From the NCBI GenBank assembly GCA_025059195.1, contig JANXDU010000031.1, positions 27,892 through 91,891 on the forward strand: DNA of 64,000 nt, given 5' to 3'. The DNA comes from Candidatus Bathyarchaeota archaeon (GTDB lineage: Archaea > Thermoproteota > Bathyarchaeia > Bathyarchaeales > Bathycorpusculaceae). The position numbers and the translations under genes are program-made. Shown piece by piece: positions 27,995 to 36,843 of the stretch (within the stretch, counting starts at the first letter, position 1; each line of letters opens with the position of its first letter). The notes beneath the pieces are model-generated. The model searched no databases. It saw nothing but the letters and a program-made list of their open reading frames with translations, and was not told the DNA's origin.

Positions 27995-30340
27995 ATGAAG
28001 TCCAAAATTTCGTGGTTAGCTTTACTGTTGGCTTCAATTATGGTTCTATGTTTGGCTTCAGCTTTCATATGCGAAGAACCAGCCTATGCGCAGACAGTTC
28101 AATATGGCCCCCGATCTGATTATCAGCTATTCTATTATGCGGATGAGAGCTTGTTGTATTCTGCTCTGGTTGCCGGTGAAATCGACTCAATGATGTGGGA
28201 GCTTTCACGTGCCCAGTATGAAGACGCTATCAAACGGCCTGAGCTCATATTGGTCCCCGTTGCTAGGCTTGACATGCGGGCATGGAGCCTGAACAACAAC
28301 TACACGATAGGTGAGTATCCTGGAGTTAGGAACCCGCTGCATGATTTGAACTTCCGTACAGCCCTATTCCACCTAACAGATGTATACTACTACACCGAGG
28401 TGGTTTGTGGTGGCTTTGCTACGGCGCTCCATGTTCCGGTAGCCGGGCCTTCTTCTGGCTGGTGGAACATGTCTGTGGTTAACTGGGCGAAGGCGAACCT
28501 TGACTTCAGCCTCTCTAAGGCTAGGGCTGCCCTTGCTGCCGGAGGGTTTGTCGACAGAGATGGAAACGGCATAATTAACTATCCAATCGGCTGGGATGGG
28601 GCTGCAGATGGACGCGATCTAGACCCGATTGTAGTATGTAGAAGGGTTGACGACGCCCTTAGAAAGGGTGCTATGGACCACTTAATAGCGCAAATGCAAG
28701 CCGTTGGAATTCCAATTAAGATATACGACTTCGCGTCTGCTGCAGCTGCAAACCAGCGGGTCATGATTGACCGCAACTATCACATCTACGCTGCCGGCTG
28801 GAGCGTTGGAAGATACCCAACATACCTCTACGGCTGGTTCCACTCCAGCAGGTGGTTCCCAGGCGGAAGCAACTATCACACTGGAGTGGACAAGTTCGGC
28901 AACCCCAACTATCCGGATGTGGATGCAGAAGTTGACAAAGTATGGTATCCACCAGACATTCCATCTGCCATGGTTGCAGCCAAAAACGCCCAATACCTAG
29001 TAGTTCAGAAGTACAGGATTTTCATAGCGTTATGGTCCTCTCAATCATATTACGCTTACCGCAACCTATTGGGCATGACCATGGAACAGGGAGCAGGCCC
29101 AGAATACACCAATCCATACATTCCAATAAACGCTAAAAGAGTGGATGACCCGACAAAGCCAATTAGGGTGGGCATAAAGAACCCGCCAGTCGCGCTGAAC
29201 CACATTACATCAAGGTGGGTTTGGGATGTTTCAACATTCCGCTTCATGGACAGCTTCATGGACCTAGCCCCCTACAACATAATGGTCGAAGTTCCATGGA
29301 GCGCCCAAGACTGGCACATCGCAACATGGGTTGACCCAGAAGACGGCAAAACAAAGTCAAAGGTGACCTACTGGATCAGGCCAGGCCAAGAATGGATTGA
29401 ACCGGTAACCGGCAACGTTCTGAAGGAAAGGGATGCCACGGATCATCCGTTTAGCTGCTGGTACCACGACGCCTGCCCAGCAGGCTGGATATACACGGGC
29501 TTCAGAGACATCAAATACATAATTGTAGAAGGAAGATGGAAGATTGACATCTACTTCGACGTCTACAGTTACTGGGCCTTCCTATGGCCATTTGGCAGAG
29601 ACATGTACCCGCCAGCATGGAAACGATCTCCACTAGCAACTCTCGAAACAAAATTATTTGTTGAAGGAGTCAACATGACAACGCCAGGCGAACTCGCCAC
29701 TCCAACCAGAACCATAGGGACACCCGTAGAAGTTGTGGAGATAAAAGCGTTGTTCCCCAATGGCACCGAGAAAACACTCGTCCCGGACACAACCCCATAC
29801 TTGACGACGCACACCGGCCACTACGTGCTTAGAGGCAGCACAGCTAGAGGACCAAAAATAATGATCTTCACAGACCTCCCAGACGGCACGAAACTGACAG
29901 CTAAATACTGGGCTAGAGGCGATTATGAAGGCTTCACCCCCGGAGGCCTTCCATGGAGGGAAATCCTCATAGGCTCTGGACCCCACTACCTAGTAGACCT
30001 TAACCCCACCCTCGGAGGGTGGGCAACCTTCAAGGCAAACCGCAAACACTGGATGGAAACACCGCCAGATGGCGAAGTAGACTTCTGGTACTACTTCATT
30101 GAAGGACCCAAACCACGCGACGGCTACTACATGGTCGACATCTTCGACGTAGTCAAAATCTGCGCAGCATATGACGCCACTGGCAACGGCGCACCCGGAG
30201 GCAGACCGCCAAGCGCAAACTGGGACTCAGGTGCTGATCTGGCGGAGCCCGCAGGCCTAATCGACATCTTCGACGTGGTTTCAGCGACTGTAAACTACGA
30301 AAAGATTTTTGGAAGTCCTCCGCCTAATCCGCCTCCATAA
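27995..30340 (+). CDS. ABC transporter substrate-binding protein (SBP family 5-like) ending in a dockerin
   Basis: 781 residues: signal peptide to about 33, a long family-5-type solute-binding region (SALVAGEIDSMMW, NFRTALFHLTD, AKANLDFSLSKARAAL are typical segments), and from about 708 a dockerin with two repeats (MVDIFDVVKICAAY and LIDIFDVVSATVNY) and a Pro-rich tail. Binding proteins of this class normally attach by lipid or helix; here no anchor is visible and the dockerin takes that place. GGGAGAAAGGGAA precedes the ATG. Permease, cohesin and ATPase genes follow on the same strand. Ligand class (peptide or oligosaccharide) is not decided by sequence. Confidence 0.87.
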   Translation: MKSKISWLALLLASIMVLCLASAFICEEPAYAQTVQYGPRSDYQLFYYADESLLYSALVAGEIDSMMWELSRAQYEDAIKRPELILVPVARLDMRAWSLNNNYTIGEYPGVRNPLHDLNFRTALFHLTDVYYYTEVVCGGFATALHVPVAGPSSGWWNMSVVNWAKANLDFSLSKARAALAAGGFVDRDGNGIINYPIGWDGAADGRDLDPIVVCRRVDDALRKGAMDHLIAQMQAVGIPIKIYDFASAAAANQRVMIDRNYHIYAAGWSVGRYPTYLYGWFHSSRWFPGGSNYHTGVDKFGNPNYPDVDAEVDKVWYPPDIPSAMVAAKNAQYLVVQKYRIFIALWSSQSYYAYRNLLGMTMEQGAGPEYTNPYIPINAKRVDDPTKPIRVGIKNPPVALNHITSRWVWDVSTFRFMDSFMDLAPYNIMVEVPWSAQDWHIATWVDPEDGKTKSKVTYWIRPGQEWIEPVTGNVLKERDATDHPFSCWYHDACPAGWIYTGFRDIKYIIVEGRWKIDIYFDVYSYWAFLWPFGRDMYPPAWKRSPLATLETKLFVEGVNMTTPGELATPTRTIGTPVEVVEIKALFPNGTEKTLVPDTTPYLTTHTGHYVLRGSTARGPKIMIFTDLPDGTKLTAKYWARGDYEGFTPGGLPWREILIGSGPHYLVDLNPTLGGWATFKANRKHWMETPPDGEVDFWYYFIEGPKPRDGYYMVDIFDVVKICAAYDATGNGAPGGRPPSANWDSGADLAEPAGLIDIFDVVSATVNYEKIFGSPPPNPPP

Positions 30341-30358
30341 ACCCCGCATATTCCACCC

Positions 30359-30364
30359 TTTTTT
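30359..30364 (+). terminator. T-tract after the binding-protein gene
   Basis: Six T after a C-rich stretch, about 20 bases past the stop. It would separate the abundant binding-protein message from the permease genes, which have their own TATA box. Confidence 0.4.
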
Positions 30365-30394
30365 ATGGCCCTTCCTCTAAATGTTATCAAACTA

Positions 30395-30407
30395 AACCTT
30401 AAATATC
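30395..30407 (+). promoter_or_regulatory. TATA/BRE promoter of the permease genes
   Basis: AAACCTTAAATATCC about 45 bases before the ATG at 30447. It matches the elements found before 27995, 33089 and 34128. Confidence 0.5.
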
Positions 30408-30446
30408 CCTAGAATTACTTCTGGTAATGGGCCGCAGGCTGATAAA

Positions 30447-31439
30447 ATGGGATTGAAAGGATACATCCTCAAGAGAACCATGTATAGCGTAGTTTTAGTC
30501 TTCTGTGTGTTAACCGTTAACTTTATAATTTTCAATCTCATGCCCGGTGATCCCATAGCTCAGTACATTCTTAGCCCCGAGTCACGCTTGACACCAGAAG
30601 ATGTAGAAACGCTGAGAAAAATTTACGGCATCGACCTCCCTTACCATGAAAGATACTTCGTATACCTTAGAAACATGTTGACTTTCAACCTTGGCAAGAC
30701 CCAGGTGACTCGGGTACCAGTAGTTGAGGAAATATCAAAAAGGTTGGGCAACACAGTCTTATTAATGACCACAGCAATTGTAACATCGATAACTCTAGGC
30801 ACATTGATAGGGACATTCGCCGCATACAAAAGAGCGACGAAAACGGACACGGCAATAGTGACCAGCTCCTTGATCCTTGGAAGTCTGCCAGTATTCTGGA
30901 TTGGAATCCTTATGCTTTTCATTTTTGCAGTCTACCTTAAATGGTTCCCGTTTGGAGGCTCGGTTCCCAAATGGTGGGCTTACACTCCGCCAACCAGCCC
31001 TCTTGAAATCATAGCTGGGCGACTTTACTGTGTAACTTTGCCAGCCCTTACTCTCGTGATTTTTTCAGTTGACAACTGGACATTATTAACAAGGGCATGT
31101 GTGCTTCAAACCATCACGGAAGACTACGTTGTCACCGCAAGGGCAAAAGGGCTACCTGAAAGAAGGGTTCTTCTAAAACATGTTTTGAAACCAGCATCTC
31201 TGCCCCTTGTCACAGCCATGGCTTTAAGCTTCGCCGGGATATTTACGGGCGCAATGATAACTGAGACAGTGTTCAGCTATGAAGGAATGGGCCACTGGAT
31301 CTATATGGCCATTATGGAGAAAAACCTCCCGGTAATGTATGCGGTATTCTACATTTCTGGGTTACTTGTAGTAATAGCCAATTTTATAGTTGACCTAGTA
31401 TACGGAATGATTGATCCACGTATAAAAGTTGGGAGATAA
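30447..31439 (+). CDS. Dpp/Opp-type ABC transporter permease, DppB-like
   Basis: 330 residues with six membrane helices. The N-terminal LKRTMYSVVLVFCVLTVNF and FNLMPGDP are hallmarks of the DppB/OppB family, and the EAA loop (TARAKGLPERRVLLKHVLKPA) contacts the ATPases. It forms the membrane channel with the next permease, whose start lies a few bases beyond its stop. Substrate by family: peptides, nickel or oligosaccharides. Confidence 0.94.
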   Translation: MGLKGYILKRTMYSVVLVFCVLTVNFIIFNLMPGDPIAQYILSPESRLTPEDVETLRKIYGIDLPYHERYFVYLRNMLTFNLGKTQVTRVPVVEEISKRLGNTVLLMTTAIVTSITLGTLIGTFAAYKRATKTDTAIVTSSLILGSLPVFWIGILMLFIFAVYLKWFPFGGSVPKWWAYTPPTSPLEIIAGRLYCVTLPALTLVIFSVDNWTLLTRACVLQTITEDYVVTARAKGLPERRVLLKHVLKPASLPLVTAMALSFAGIFTGAMITETVFSYEGMGHWIYMAIMEKNLPVMYAVFYISGLLVVIANFIVDLVYGMIDPRIKVGR

Positions 31440-31443
31440 AACC

Positions 31444-33048
31444 ATGGCTGAACGCAGAGTTAAAACGTCGACATTAGCGGCGGGACTTAAGGGGTTCTGG
31501 TTCCAATTCAGAAAAAGTAAAAGAGGCATGGCTGGCCTATTCATTCTCTGCATACATGTCATAGTGGCCCTCATGGCGCCGTTCATAGCGCCAAACGACC
31601 CAATAAGACCGACTTGGCCAGGCTATTTCCCAGCAGGTGAAGCCCCCTTAGCCTTTATGATGTGTGTCCCATCATGGTACAAATATTTGGGTAGGGAGGT
31701 TTCCGAAAACATGGAAGTAATCGACGGCTATACATTTGCCTCTGAACAAGCCCTACAAAAATGGAACGTTGCAATCAGTCAGCCGACCCGTGTAAGCCTC
31801 TCATACAACCCAACCGGGGGAACCCTAAATGACGGATGCATAGAAATAACCTATAGCCGTCAAGCCAATGAAGCAGCGGGAACAAGCAGCATACGTCTAA
31901 GCTACCGCTTCACGTATCCCTACAAGGCGCATCCTCAGCGTTTTTGGATACACGCTTCCTATCTGATTAACGGAACCGTGTCCCCTTCCACTAGTGTACA
32001 TGTATCCTTCTCCTTCTTTAGAGAAGACGCAGAACCTTTGGCAAACTACACCTATCGCGGGCCAACCTACCAAAAGGATTCATTATTGGTATATGAGTAT
32101 CCCCTAATCACTTATGACTTCTACTCCCCAGTAAGCCCTTGGAGGCATATGTGGACAAGGTCAACTAAAAGAGAAATCTTTGAAAAACCATGGTGGTACA
32201 GAGCCCCGGAGGCCAAAATTTTCCCGACAAGCGGAAACTACACATTCACAGTTGACGTAACCTTTAATGATCAAGGAGGAGCCCGGACGCAGCAGGTAAA
32301 AGTTTACCTTGACAATCTTCAAGTACTGTTATATGGCAACGCGTATGGACTACTAGGAACAGACGCTGATCCAGCAGCCCCTAGGGACCTTTTCTCTTCG
32401 TTAATATACGGTTCAAGGGTGTCAATTTTCGTTGGGCTCCTCGTCGCGTTGATTTCAGTCACCATAGGGCTGACAATAGGTTTAACTGCAGGATACATCG
32501 GCGGAGTAGTTGACGAGGGGTTGATGAGATTCGCCGACCTTTTAATGGTTCTGCCTACACTGCCACTGTTAATAGTTTTAGCATACATACTTTCCCCATC
32601 AATATGGAACATTGTGATGGTCCTATCATTTCTAGGCTGGATGGGTTTTTCCAGAAACATACGATCCGTAACGCTTTCTCTACGTGAAAGATCCTTTGTA
32701 GAAGCCGCAAAAGTTGTAGGTGCGGGAAGATTTTACATAATACGCAAACACATCTTTCCAAACGTAGTTCCGTTGGTGTATTTGGCGCTATCTCTATCCG
32801 TTCCAGGAGCTATAATTTCAGAAGCCTCCCTGAGCTTTCTGGGACTATTTGACCCGAATGTGATGTCCTGGGGAAGAATGATTAACGAATTCAACGGTTC
32901 CGGAGTTGCTGTGACAAAGGGATTCAGCGATTACTGGTTCTGGGTGATACCTCCAGGAATAGCCATCTCATCGTTGGCGATATCCTTTATCCTAATAGGA
33001 TACGCGTTGGACGAAATACTAAACCCGAAACTTAGAATGCGACGTTAA
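31444..33048 (+). CDS. Dpp/Opp-type ABC permease, DppC-like, with a large extracytoplasmic insertion
   Basis: About 534 residues against roughly 300 for a normal DppC. The first helix and APNDPIRPTWPG are normal; the usual LLGTDxxxRDLFSSLIYGSRVS segment appears only at about 303. Between them is a beta-rich insert of about 230 residues ending in VYLDNLQVLLYG, which resembles the last strands of carbohydrate-binding jelly rolls. The EAA loop (EAAKVVGAGRFYIIRKHIFP) is intact. The ATG at 31444 has GGGAGA upstream; the frame extends back to a TTG at 31429 inside dppB. Confidence 0.9.
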   Translation: MAERRVKTSTLAAGLKGFWFQFRKSKRGMAGLFILCIHVIVALMAPFIAPNDPIRPTWPGYFPAGEAPLAFMMCVPSWYKYLGREVSENMEVIDGYTFASEQALQKWNVAISQPTRVSLSYNPTGGTLNDGCIEITYSRQANEAAGTSSIRLSYRFTYPYKAHPQRFWIHASYLINGTVSPSTSVHVSFSFFREDAEPLANYTYRGPTYQKDSLLVYEYPLITYDFYSPVSPWRHMWTRSTKREIFEKPWWYRAPEAKIFPTSGNYTFTVDVTFNDQGGARTQQVKVYLDNLQVLLYGNAYGLLGTDADPAAPRDLFSSLIYGSRVSIFVGLLVALISVTIGLTIGLTAGYIGGVVDEGLMRFADLLMVLPTLPLLIVLAYILSPSIWNIVMVLSFLGWMGFSRNIRSVTLSLRERSFVEAAKVVGAGRFYIIRKHIFPNVVPLVYLALSLSVPGAIISEASLSFLGLFDPNVMSWGRMINEFNGSGVAVTKGFSDYWFWVIPPGIAISSLAISFILIGYALDEILNPKLRMRR

Positions 33049-33057
33049 AAGTCAACA

Positions 33058-33070
33058 AAACCTTAAATAC
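33058..33070 (+). promoter_or_regulatory. TATA/BRE promoter of the membrane-anchored cohesin gene
   Basis: AAACCTTAAATACTC ends about 20 bases before the first ATG at 33089, which would make the message nearly leaderless. It suggests the cohesin can be made independently of the permeases. Confidence 0.45.
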
Positions 33071-33088
33071 TCTCCATTACCTCAATAT

Positions 33089-34012
33089 ATGTTGAGGTTG
33101 TTAAGAATGAGATATCCAGTAGTATTACTGACAGTAATCTCTTTGATGTTTATGCTTACCCTAACGTTGCCCATAACACACGGCTCGGAAGAAAACATAA
33201 AGGCTGAAATAATCTTCGATAACGTTTTTGGGCTCTACGGTTTCGAGTTGAAAGTGGCGTACGACCCTAACACCTTGGACTTAGTTGCTGTCACTCCACA
33301 ACTTCCATGGACCTTTTATCACATAGTCAAAAATGAGTTAGACGAACAAAAAGGAGTTTACCGTCTCGTTGCCGTTGCATTGCCACCAAGTTCACCATAC
33401 AGCGGAACAACCAAAGTAGCTGAATTGGTCTTCCTGCCTTTCGCCGGTGCTGCCGACATCCACATTGCCGAAGCAAAACTTGTAGATAAAAATGGAAACA
33501 GCATACCCTTCAAAGTGGACGGCCTTATCCTTCGGGGTATCCCCGTCCATGATGTAGCTGCTAAAAAAGTTTTAGCCTGTCCAAGAAGCGCTTATCAAGG
33601 CGACCCGATAACCGTTAGTGTTGAGGTAGAAAATCAAGGAGATTTTGAGGAAACATTTGATGTGGCCGTTTACGCCGATCAAGATGGAAGTGTCATAGGC
33701 GATGAAATCGTTGTTGGGGAAAAAACTGTTAGTATGCTACCTAAATCGACTATGTGGTTAACCTTCATTTGGGACACCACATGGGCACCATACGGTGGGT
33801 ATTACATCAGCGTGAAACTCAGCATTGTTTCAGGAGAAAATGACGTGTCAGATAACTTCCTTGATAAAGCAGACTATGTAGGCGGAATATACCCCAGACC
33901 CCACGTTAGACGAAATGCAGAGATTTTAGCTCAAGTCTTTTTGACGAGCATTTTGGGTTTAGCAATCTTTGCCGGAGCGTTCTGTGTGAAGAACTACTGG
34001 TTTAGCTGCTAA
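33089..34012 (+). CDS. membrane-anchored single-cohesin protein within the ABC importer locus
   Basis: 307 residues: signal peptide, one cohesin-like domain (about 33-155; VFGLYGFELKVAYDPNTLDLVAV, then SSPYSGTTKVAEL and a GNSIPFKVDG end), one CARDB domain (about 157-265; ENQGDFEETFDVAVYADQDG), and a C-terminal membrane helix (about 283-302). It lies between the permease and ATPase genes, so it is well placed to hold the dockerin-tailed binding protein beside the channel. Start is ATG 33089 (leaderless) or ATG 33107 (GAGG nine bases upstream). Confidence 0.83.
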   Translation: MLRLLRMRYPVVLLTVISLMFMLTLTLPITHGSEENIKAEIIFDNVFGLYGFELKVAYDPNTLDLVAVTPQLPWTFYHIVKNELDEQKGVYRLVAVALPPSSPYSGTTKVAELVFLPFAGAADIHIAEAKLVDKNGNSIPFKVDGLILRGIPVHDVAAKKVLACPRSAYQGDPITVSVEVENQGDFEETFDVAVYADQDGSVIGDEIVVGEKTVSMLPKSTMWLTFIWDTTWAPYGGYYISVKLSIVSGENDVSDNFLDKADYVGGIYPRPHVRRNAEILAQVFLTSILGLAIFAGAFCVKNYWFSC

Positions 34013-34070
34013 AACATACTCCCTCATTTTTAAAAGTCCCGTGAAATCGTGGGAAAGACTCATACGAAAA

Positions 34071-34079
34071 CTTAAATAA
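34071..34079 (+). promoter_or_regulatory. TATA promoter of the ATPase genes
   Basis: AAACTTAAATAATTG about 50 bases before the ATG at 34128, matching the other promoters of this locus. Confidence 0.45.
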
Positions 34080-34127
34080 TTGACTCTAAGAATACATTTT
34101 GGCTCAGTGTGCTAAAACGGTGACGAA

Positions 34128-35099
34128 ATGCCAACTTTGCTTGATGTTAAAAACCTTAAGACCTACTATACTACTCTTAGAGGATACGTGAAAGCCGTTG
34201 ACGGTGTAAGCTTTGCCATAGAAAAAGGCGAAGCTATGGGGTTAGTGGGTGAATCAGGTTGTGGCAAAACGACAGTAATCCTCTCAATTTTGAAAATTCT
34301 GCCGCCTGAGGGAAGAATATTAGACGGAAACGTCTTTTTCAAGGGCGTTGACCTTGTTAAGCTTTCAGAAAAGGAGATGCGCGATAAAATAAGGTGGAAA
34401 GGAATATCCCTAGTATTTCAAGGCGCAATGAACGCCCTAAACCCCGTCTACAAGGTTGGAGATCAGATTGCTGAAGCTATTCGCACACATGAACCTAACG
34501 TGTCTAAAAAGGAAGCCTTAGAAAGGGGACGAAAGCTATTTGAATTAGTGGGCTTAGATCCTGATAGAATTAATAGTTATCCTCACGAGTTTAGCGGTGG
34601 AATGAAACAGCGTGCTGTAATAGCCATGGCTTTAGCCTGCAACCCTGACCTTTTGATAGCAGATGAACCCGCCACAGCCTTGGACGTGATTATTCAAGCA
34701 CAAGTTTTGCAGCTTATCAAGCAGCTTAGAAAGACTCTCCATCTGTCTATGATTCTTATAACCCACGATCTATCAATCGTTGCCGAGTCATGTGATAAAT
34801 TAGCCGTCATGTATGCCGGTAAAATTGTCGAATATGGAGATCTCGCCACCATATTTAAAGAGCCTCTTCACCCCTATACCCAAGCCTTGATTAAGGCTTT
34901 TCCAGATGTCCGCGCTGAAAGAAGCCCGCTGGTTTCAATACCTGGTTCTCCACCTGACTTGTTGTTCCCCCCAAGCGGGTGCCGCTTCAATCCCAGATGC
35001 CCCTATTCCATGGATATTTGTTCAAAGAAAGAGCCAGTCCCAATAGAGGTCAAAAGCAAGATGCATCAAGTAGCGTGTCATCTAATTGGAAAACGGTAG
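34128..35099 (+). CDS. Dpp/Opp-type ABC transporter ATPase, DppD-like
   Basis: 323 residues. Walker A GESGCGKTT, Q-loop FQGAMNALNP, signature FSGGMKQR and Walker B LLIADEPATALD are all intact. The C-terminal oligopeptide-transporter domain has FNPRCPYSMDIC with conserved Cys residues, which in DppD proteins can bind an iron-sulfur cluster. It heterodimerises with the next ATPase to power uptake. GGTGA lies just before the ATG. Confidence 0.95.
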   Translation: MPTLLDVKNLKTYYTTLRGYVKAVDGVSFAIEKGEAMGLVGESGCGKTTVILSILKILPPEGRILDGNVFFKGVDLVKLSEKEMRDKIRWKGISLVFQGAMNALNPVYKVGDQIAEAIRTHEPNVSKKEALERGRKLFELVGLDPDRINSYPHEFSGGMKQRAVIAMALACNPDLLIADEPATALDVIIQAQVLQLIKQLRKTLHLSMILITHDLSIVAESCDKLAVMYAGKIVEYGDLATIFKEPLHPYTQALIKAFPDVRAERSPLVSIPGSPPDLLFPPSGCRFNPRCPYSMDICSKKEPVPIEVKSKMHQVACHLIGKR

Positions 35100-35107
35100 G
35101 GGATACG

Positions 35108-36097
35108 ATGACAGAAACCATTTTAAAAGTTGAAAAACTGAAAAAATGGTTCCCCATAACTCGTGGATTGCTGAGAAGCCTGTTTTCGAGACGTGAACTA
35201 TATGTTCGAGCGGTCGATGAAATAGACTTTGAAATTAAGGAACGTGAAATCTTTGGACTTGTAGGGGAAAGCGGCAGCGGAAAAACAACCACTGGAAGAA
35301 TGCTTGTCCGACTCATTGAGCCTACATCTGGAAAAATTCTTTACCGTGGAAAGGATATAGTGTCTATGTCTGATGAAGAGTTTAAACCTTTAAGAAAAAA
35401 ACTACAAATGATCTTCCAAGATCCCTATGAATCTCTTAACCCAAAAATGACTGTTTTTGATATCCTAGCTGAACCTTTAAGGGTGCAAAATGTTGCGCAT
35501 GGAGATGAGATCTACGAAAGGGTTTGCAAAATTTTAGAGGATGTTGAGTTGACGCCGCCCCAAGAGTTTCTACAGCGTTATCCCCACGAATTAAGCGGAG
35601 GGCAAAGGCAACGTGTGGCCACTGGAAGAGCGCTTATCCTCAACCCAGAGTTTATAGTTGCCGACGAACCTGTATCCATGCTTGACGTTTCAATAAGAGC
35701 GGAAGTACTAAACCTAATGTTGCAGTTAAGTGAAACCCATGGAATAGCCTTCTTGTATATCACGCATGACTTGGCTTTAGCGCGCCATTTATGCGATACA
35801 ATTGCTGTTATGTACCTTGGAAAGATAATGGAATTGGCATCTGCAGATAGCCTTATAAAAGAACCGTTACATCCGTACACAAAGGCGTTACTTGCCGCTG
35901 TCCCAGTGCCTGACCCGACTTCTAAGCGGGCAGAAGTTACGATAAAGGGAGAAATTCCAAGTCCGGTTAACCCGCCATCTGGCTGCAGGTTTCACACGAG
36001 ATGTCCACAGTTCATTGGAGAAATCTGTAAAAAGGAGACACCTTCATTAGTAGAGATTGGTTCTCACCATTACGTTGCTTGTCACTTGTACCGTTAA
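35108..36097 (+). CDS. Dpp/Opp-type ABC transporter ATPase, DppF-like
   Basis: About 329 residues. Walker A GESGSGKTT, Q-loop FQDPYESLNP, signature LSGGQRQR and Walker B FIVADEPVSMLD, then a C-terminal oligopeptide-transporter domain with HTRCPQFIGEIC. The ATG at 35108 begins the normal N-terminus (MTETILKVEKLKKWFP); a longer frame overlaps dppD. Last gene of the importer set. Confidence 0.95.
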   Translation: MTETILKVEKLKKWFPITRGLLRSLFSRRELYVRAVDEIDFEIKEREIFGLVGESGSGKTTTGRMLVRLIEPTSGKILYRGKDIVSMSDEEFKPLRKKLQMIFQDPYESLNPKMTVFDILAEPLRVQNVAHGDEIYERVCKILEDVELTPPQEFLQRYPHELSGGQRQRVATGRALILNPEFIVADEPVSMLDVSIRAEVLNLMLQLSETHGIAFLYITHDLALARHLCDTIAVMYLGKIMELASADSLIKEPLHPYTKALLAAVPVPDPTSKRAEVTIKGEIPSPVNPPSGCRFHTRCPQFIGEICKKETPSLVEIGSHHYVACHLYR

Positions 36098-36101
36098 TAA
36101 G

Positions 36102-36350
36102 TTAACTGCTATCATCTTTTCCTTTTCTCTGCGATATGATCCAGTCTTTATATCCCGCTACTATCCCCCACGCAACAATGATTCCAAATATTGCTATAGC
36201 ATTAATTGGTGGTGGTAGATACAGAATAACTAACACTATGAGGTAAGGAGTTAAGAAAACCGCTATCCCTATTGAAACAATGATCCAATACCACTTTGAA
36301 GTCAAGATTTCGCGGATTACCTTTAAATTTTCGCGAAGGGAACCCATCAT
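36102..36350 (-). CDS. small two-helix membrane protein
   Basis: 82 residues with two hydrophobic helices (about 23-43 and 47-67) separated by LPPP, and a charged tail. Not recognised. It converges on the DppF-like gene with four bases between stops. Confidence 0.6.
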   Translation of the reverse strand: MMGSLRENLKVIREILTSKWYWIIVSIGIAVFLTPYLIVLVILYLPPPINAIAIFGIIVAWGIVAGYKDWIISQRKGKDDSS

Positions 36351-36425
36351 TTAATAGAAATCACTACCCAATTATTTATTGTTTTCCACCCCTTCGAAAA
36401 ATAAATTTAATTGTTGAAGATTTTT

Positions 36426-36833
36426 TTACAATTTATTTTTAGTGTTTTTCGCCATATCTTGTTCAAGTGAAGCAATTGTTGTGTCAACAAAATTCCAAAA
36501 ATCGTTCTCAAGTTTATTTAATTCTTCCTGGGAAGCTAGCCCTTTTCTTAAAAATATTCCTCCCCCTAAAAACATTGTTAGGCCACCTAGCCGAATGAGG
36601 TTTTTCGCAAAGTTTGTAGCAGCACCAAATATTATTTCAAAGTCGCTGGGTTTTCCTCGAATACTAACTTCGATGTTGTCACATAAATCTGAACCTTGTT
36701 TTGGAACTGCGATGATTCTATAGTCAGACGATTTTTCTAACATTACCTTGAAATTTCTTTTCTCAAAAAATTGTTTTAGAATTTCAGCCAGCTCCTCTAA
36801 ATTAATATTCTTCCCTTGCCATATGTCTCGCAT
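36426..36833 (-). CDS. uncharacterised 135-residue protein with a central hydrophobic segment
   Basis: Not recognised. It begins with a short helix-strand module (ELAEILKQFFEKRNFKVML), has one hydrophobic glycine-rich segment (LIRLGGLTMFLGGGIFL) and a helical tail. The ATG at 36833 is preferred: AAAGGAA lies just upstream and it avoids overlap with the preceding gene, whose stop is at 36844. Confidence 0.6.
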   Translation of the reverse strand: MRDIWQGKNINLEELAEILKQFFEKRNFKVMLEKSSDYRIIAVPKQGSDLCDNIEVSIRGKPSDFEIIFGAATNFAKNLIRLGGLTMFLGGGIFLRKGLASQEELNKLENDFWNFVDTTIASLEQDMAKNTKNKL

Positions 36834-36843
36834 CGAAATTCCT

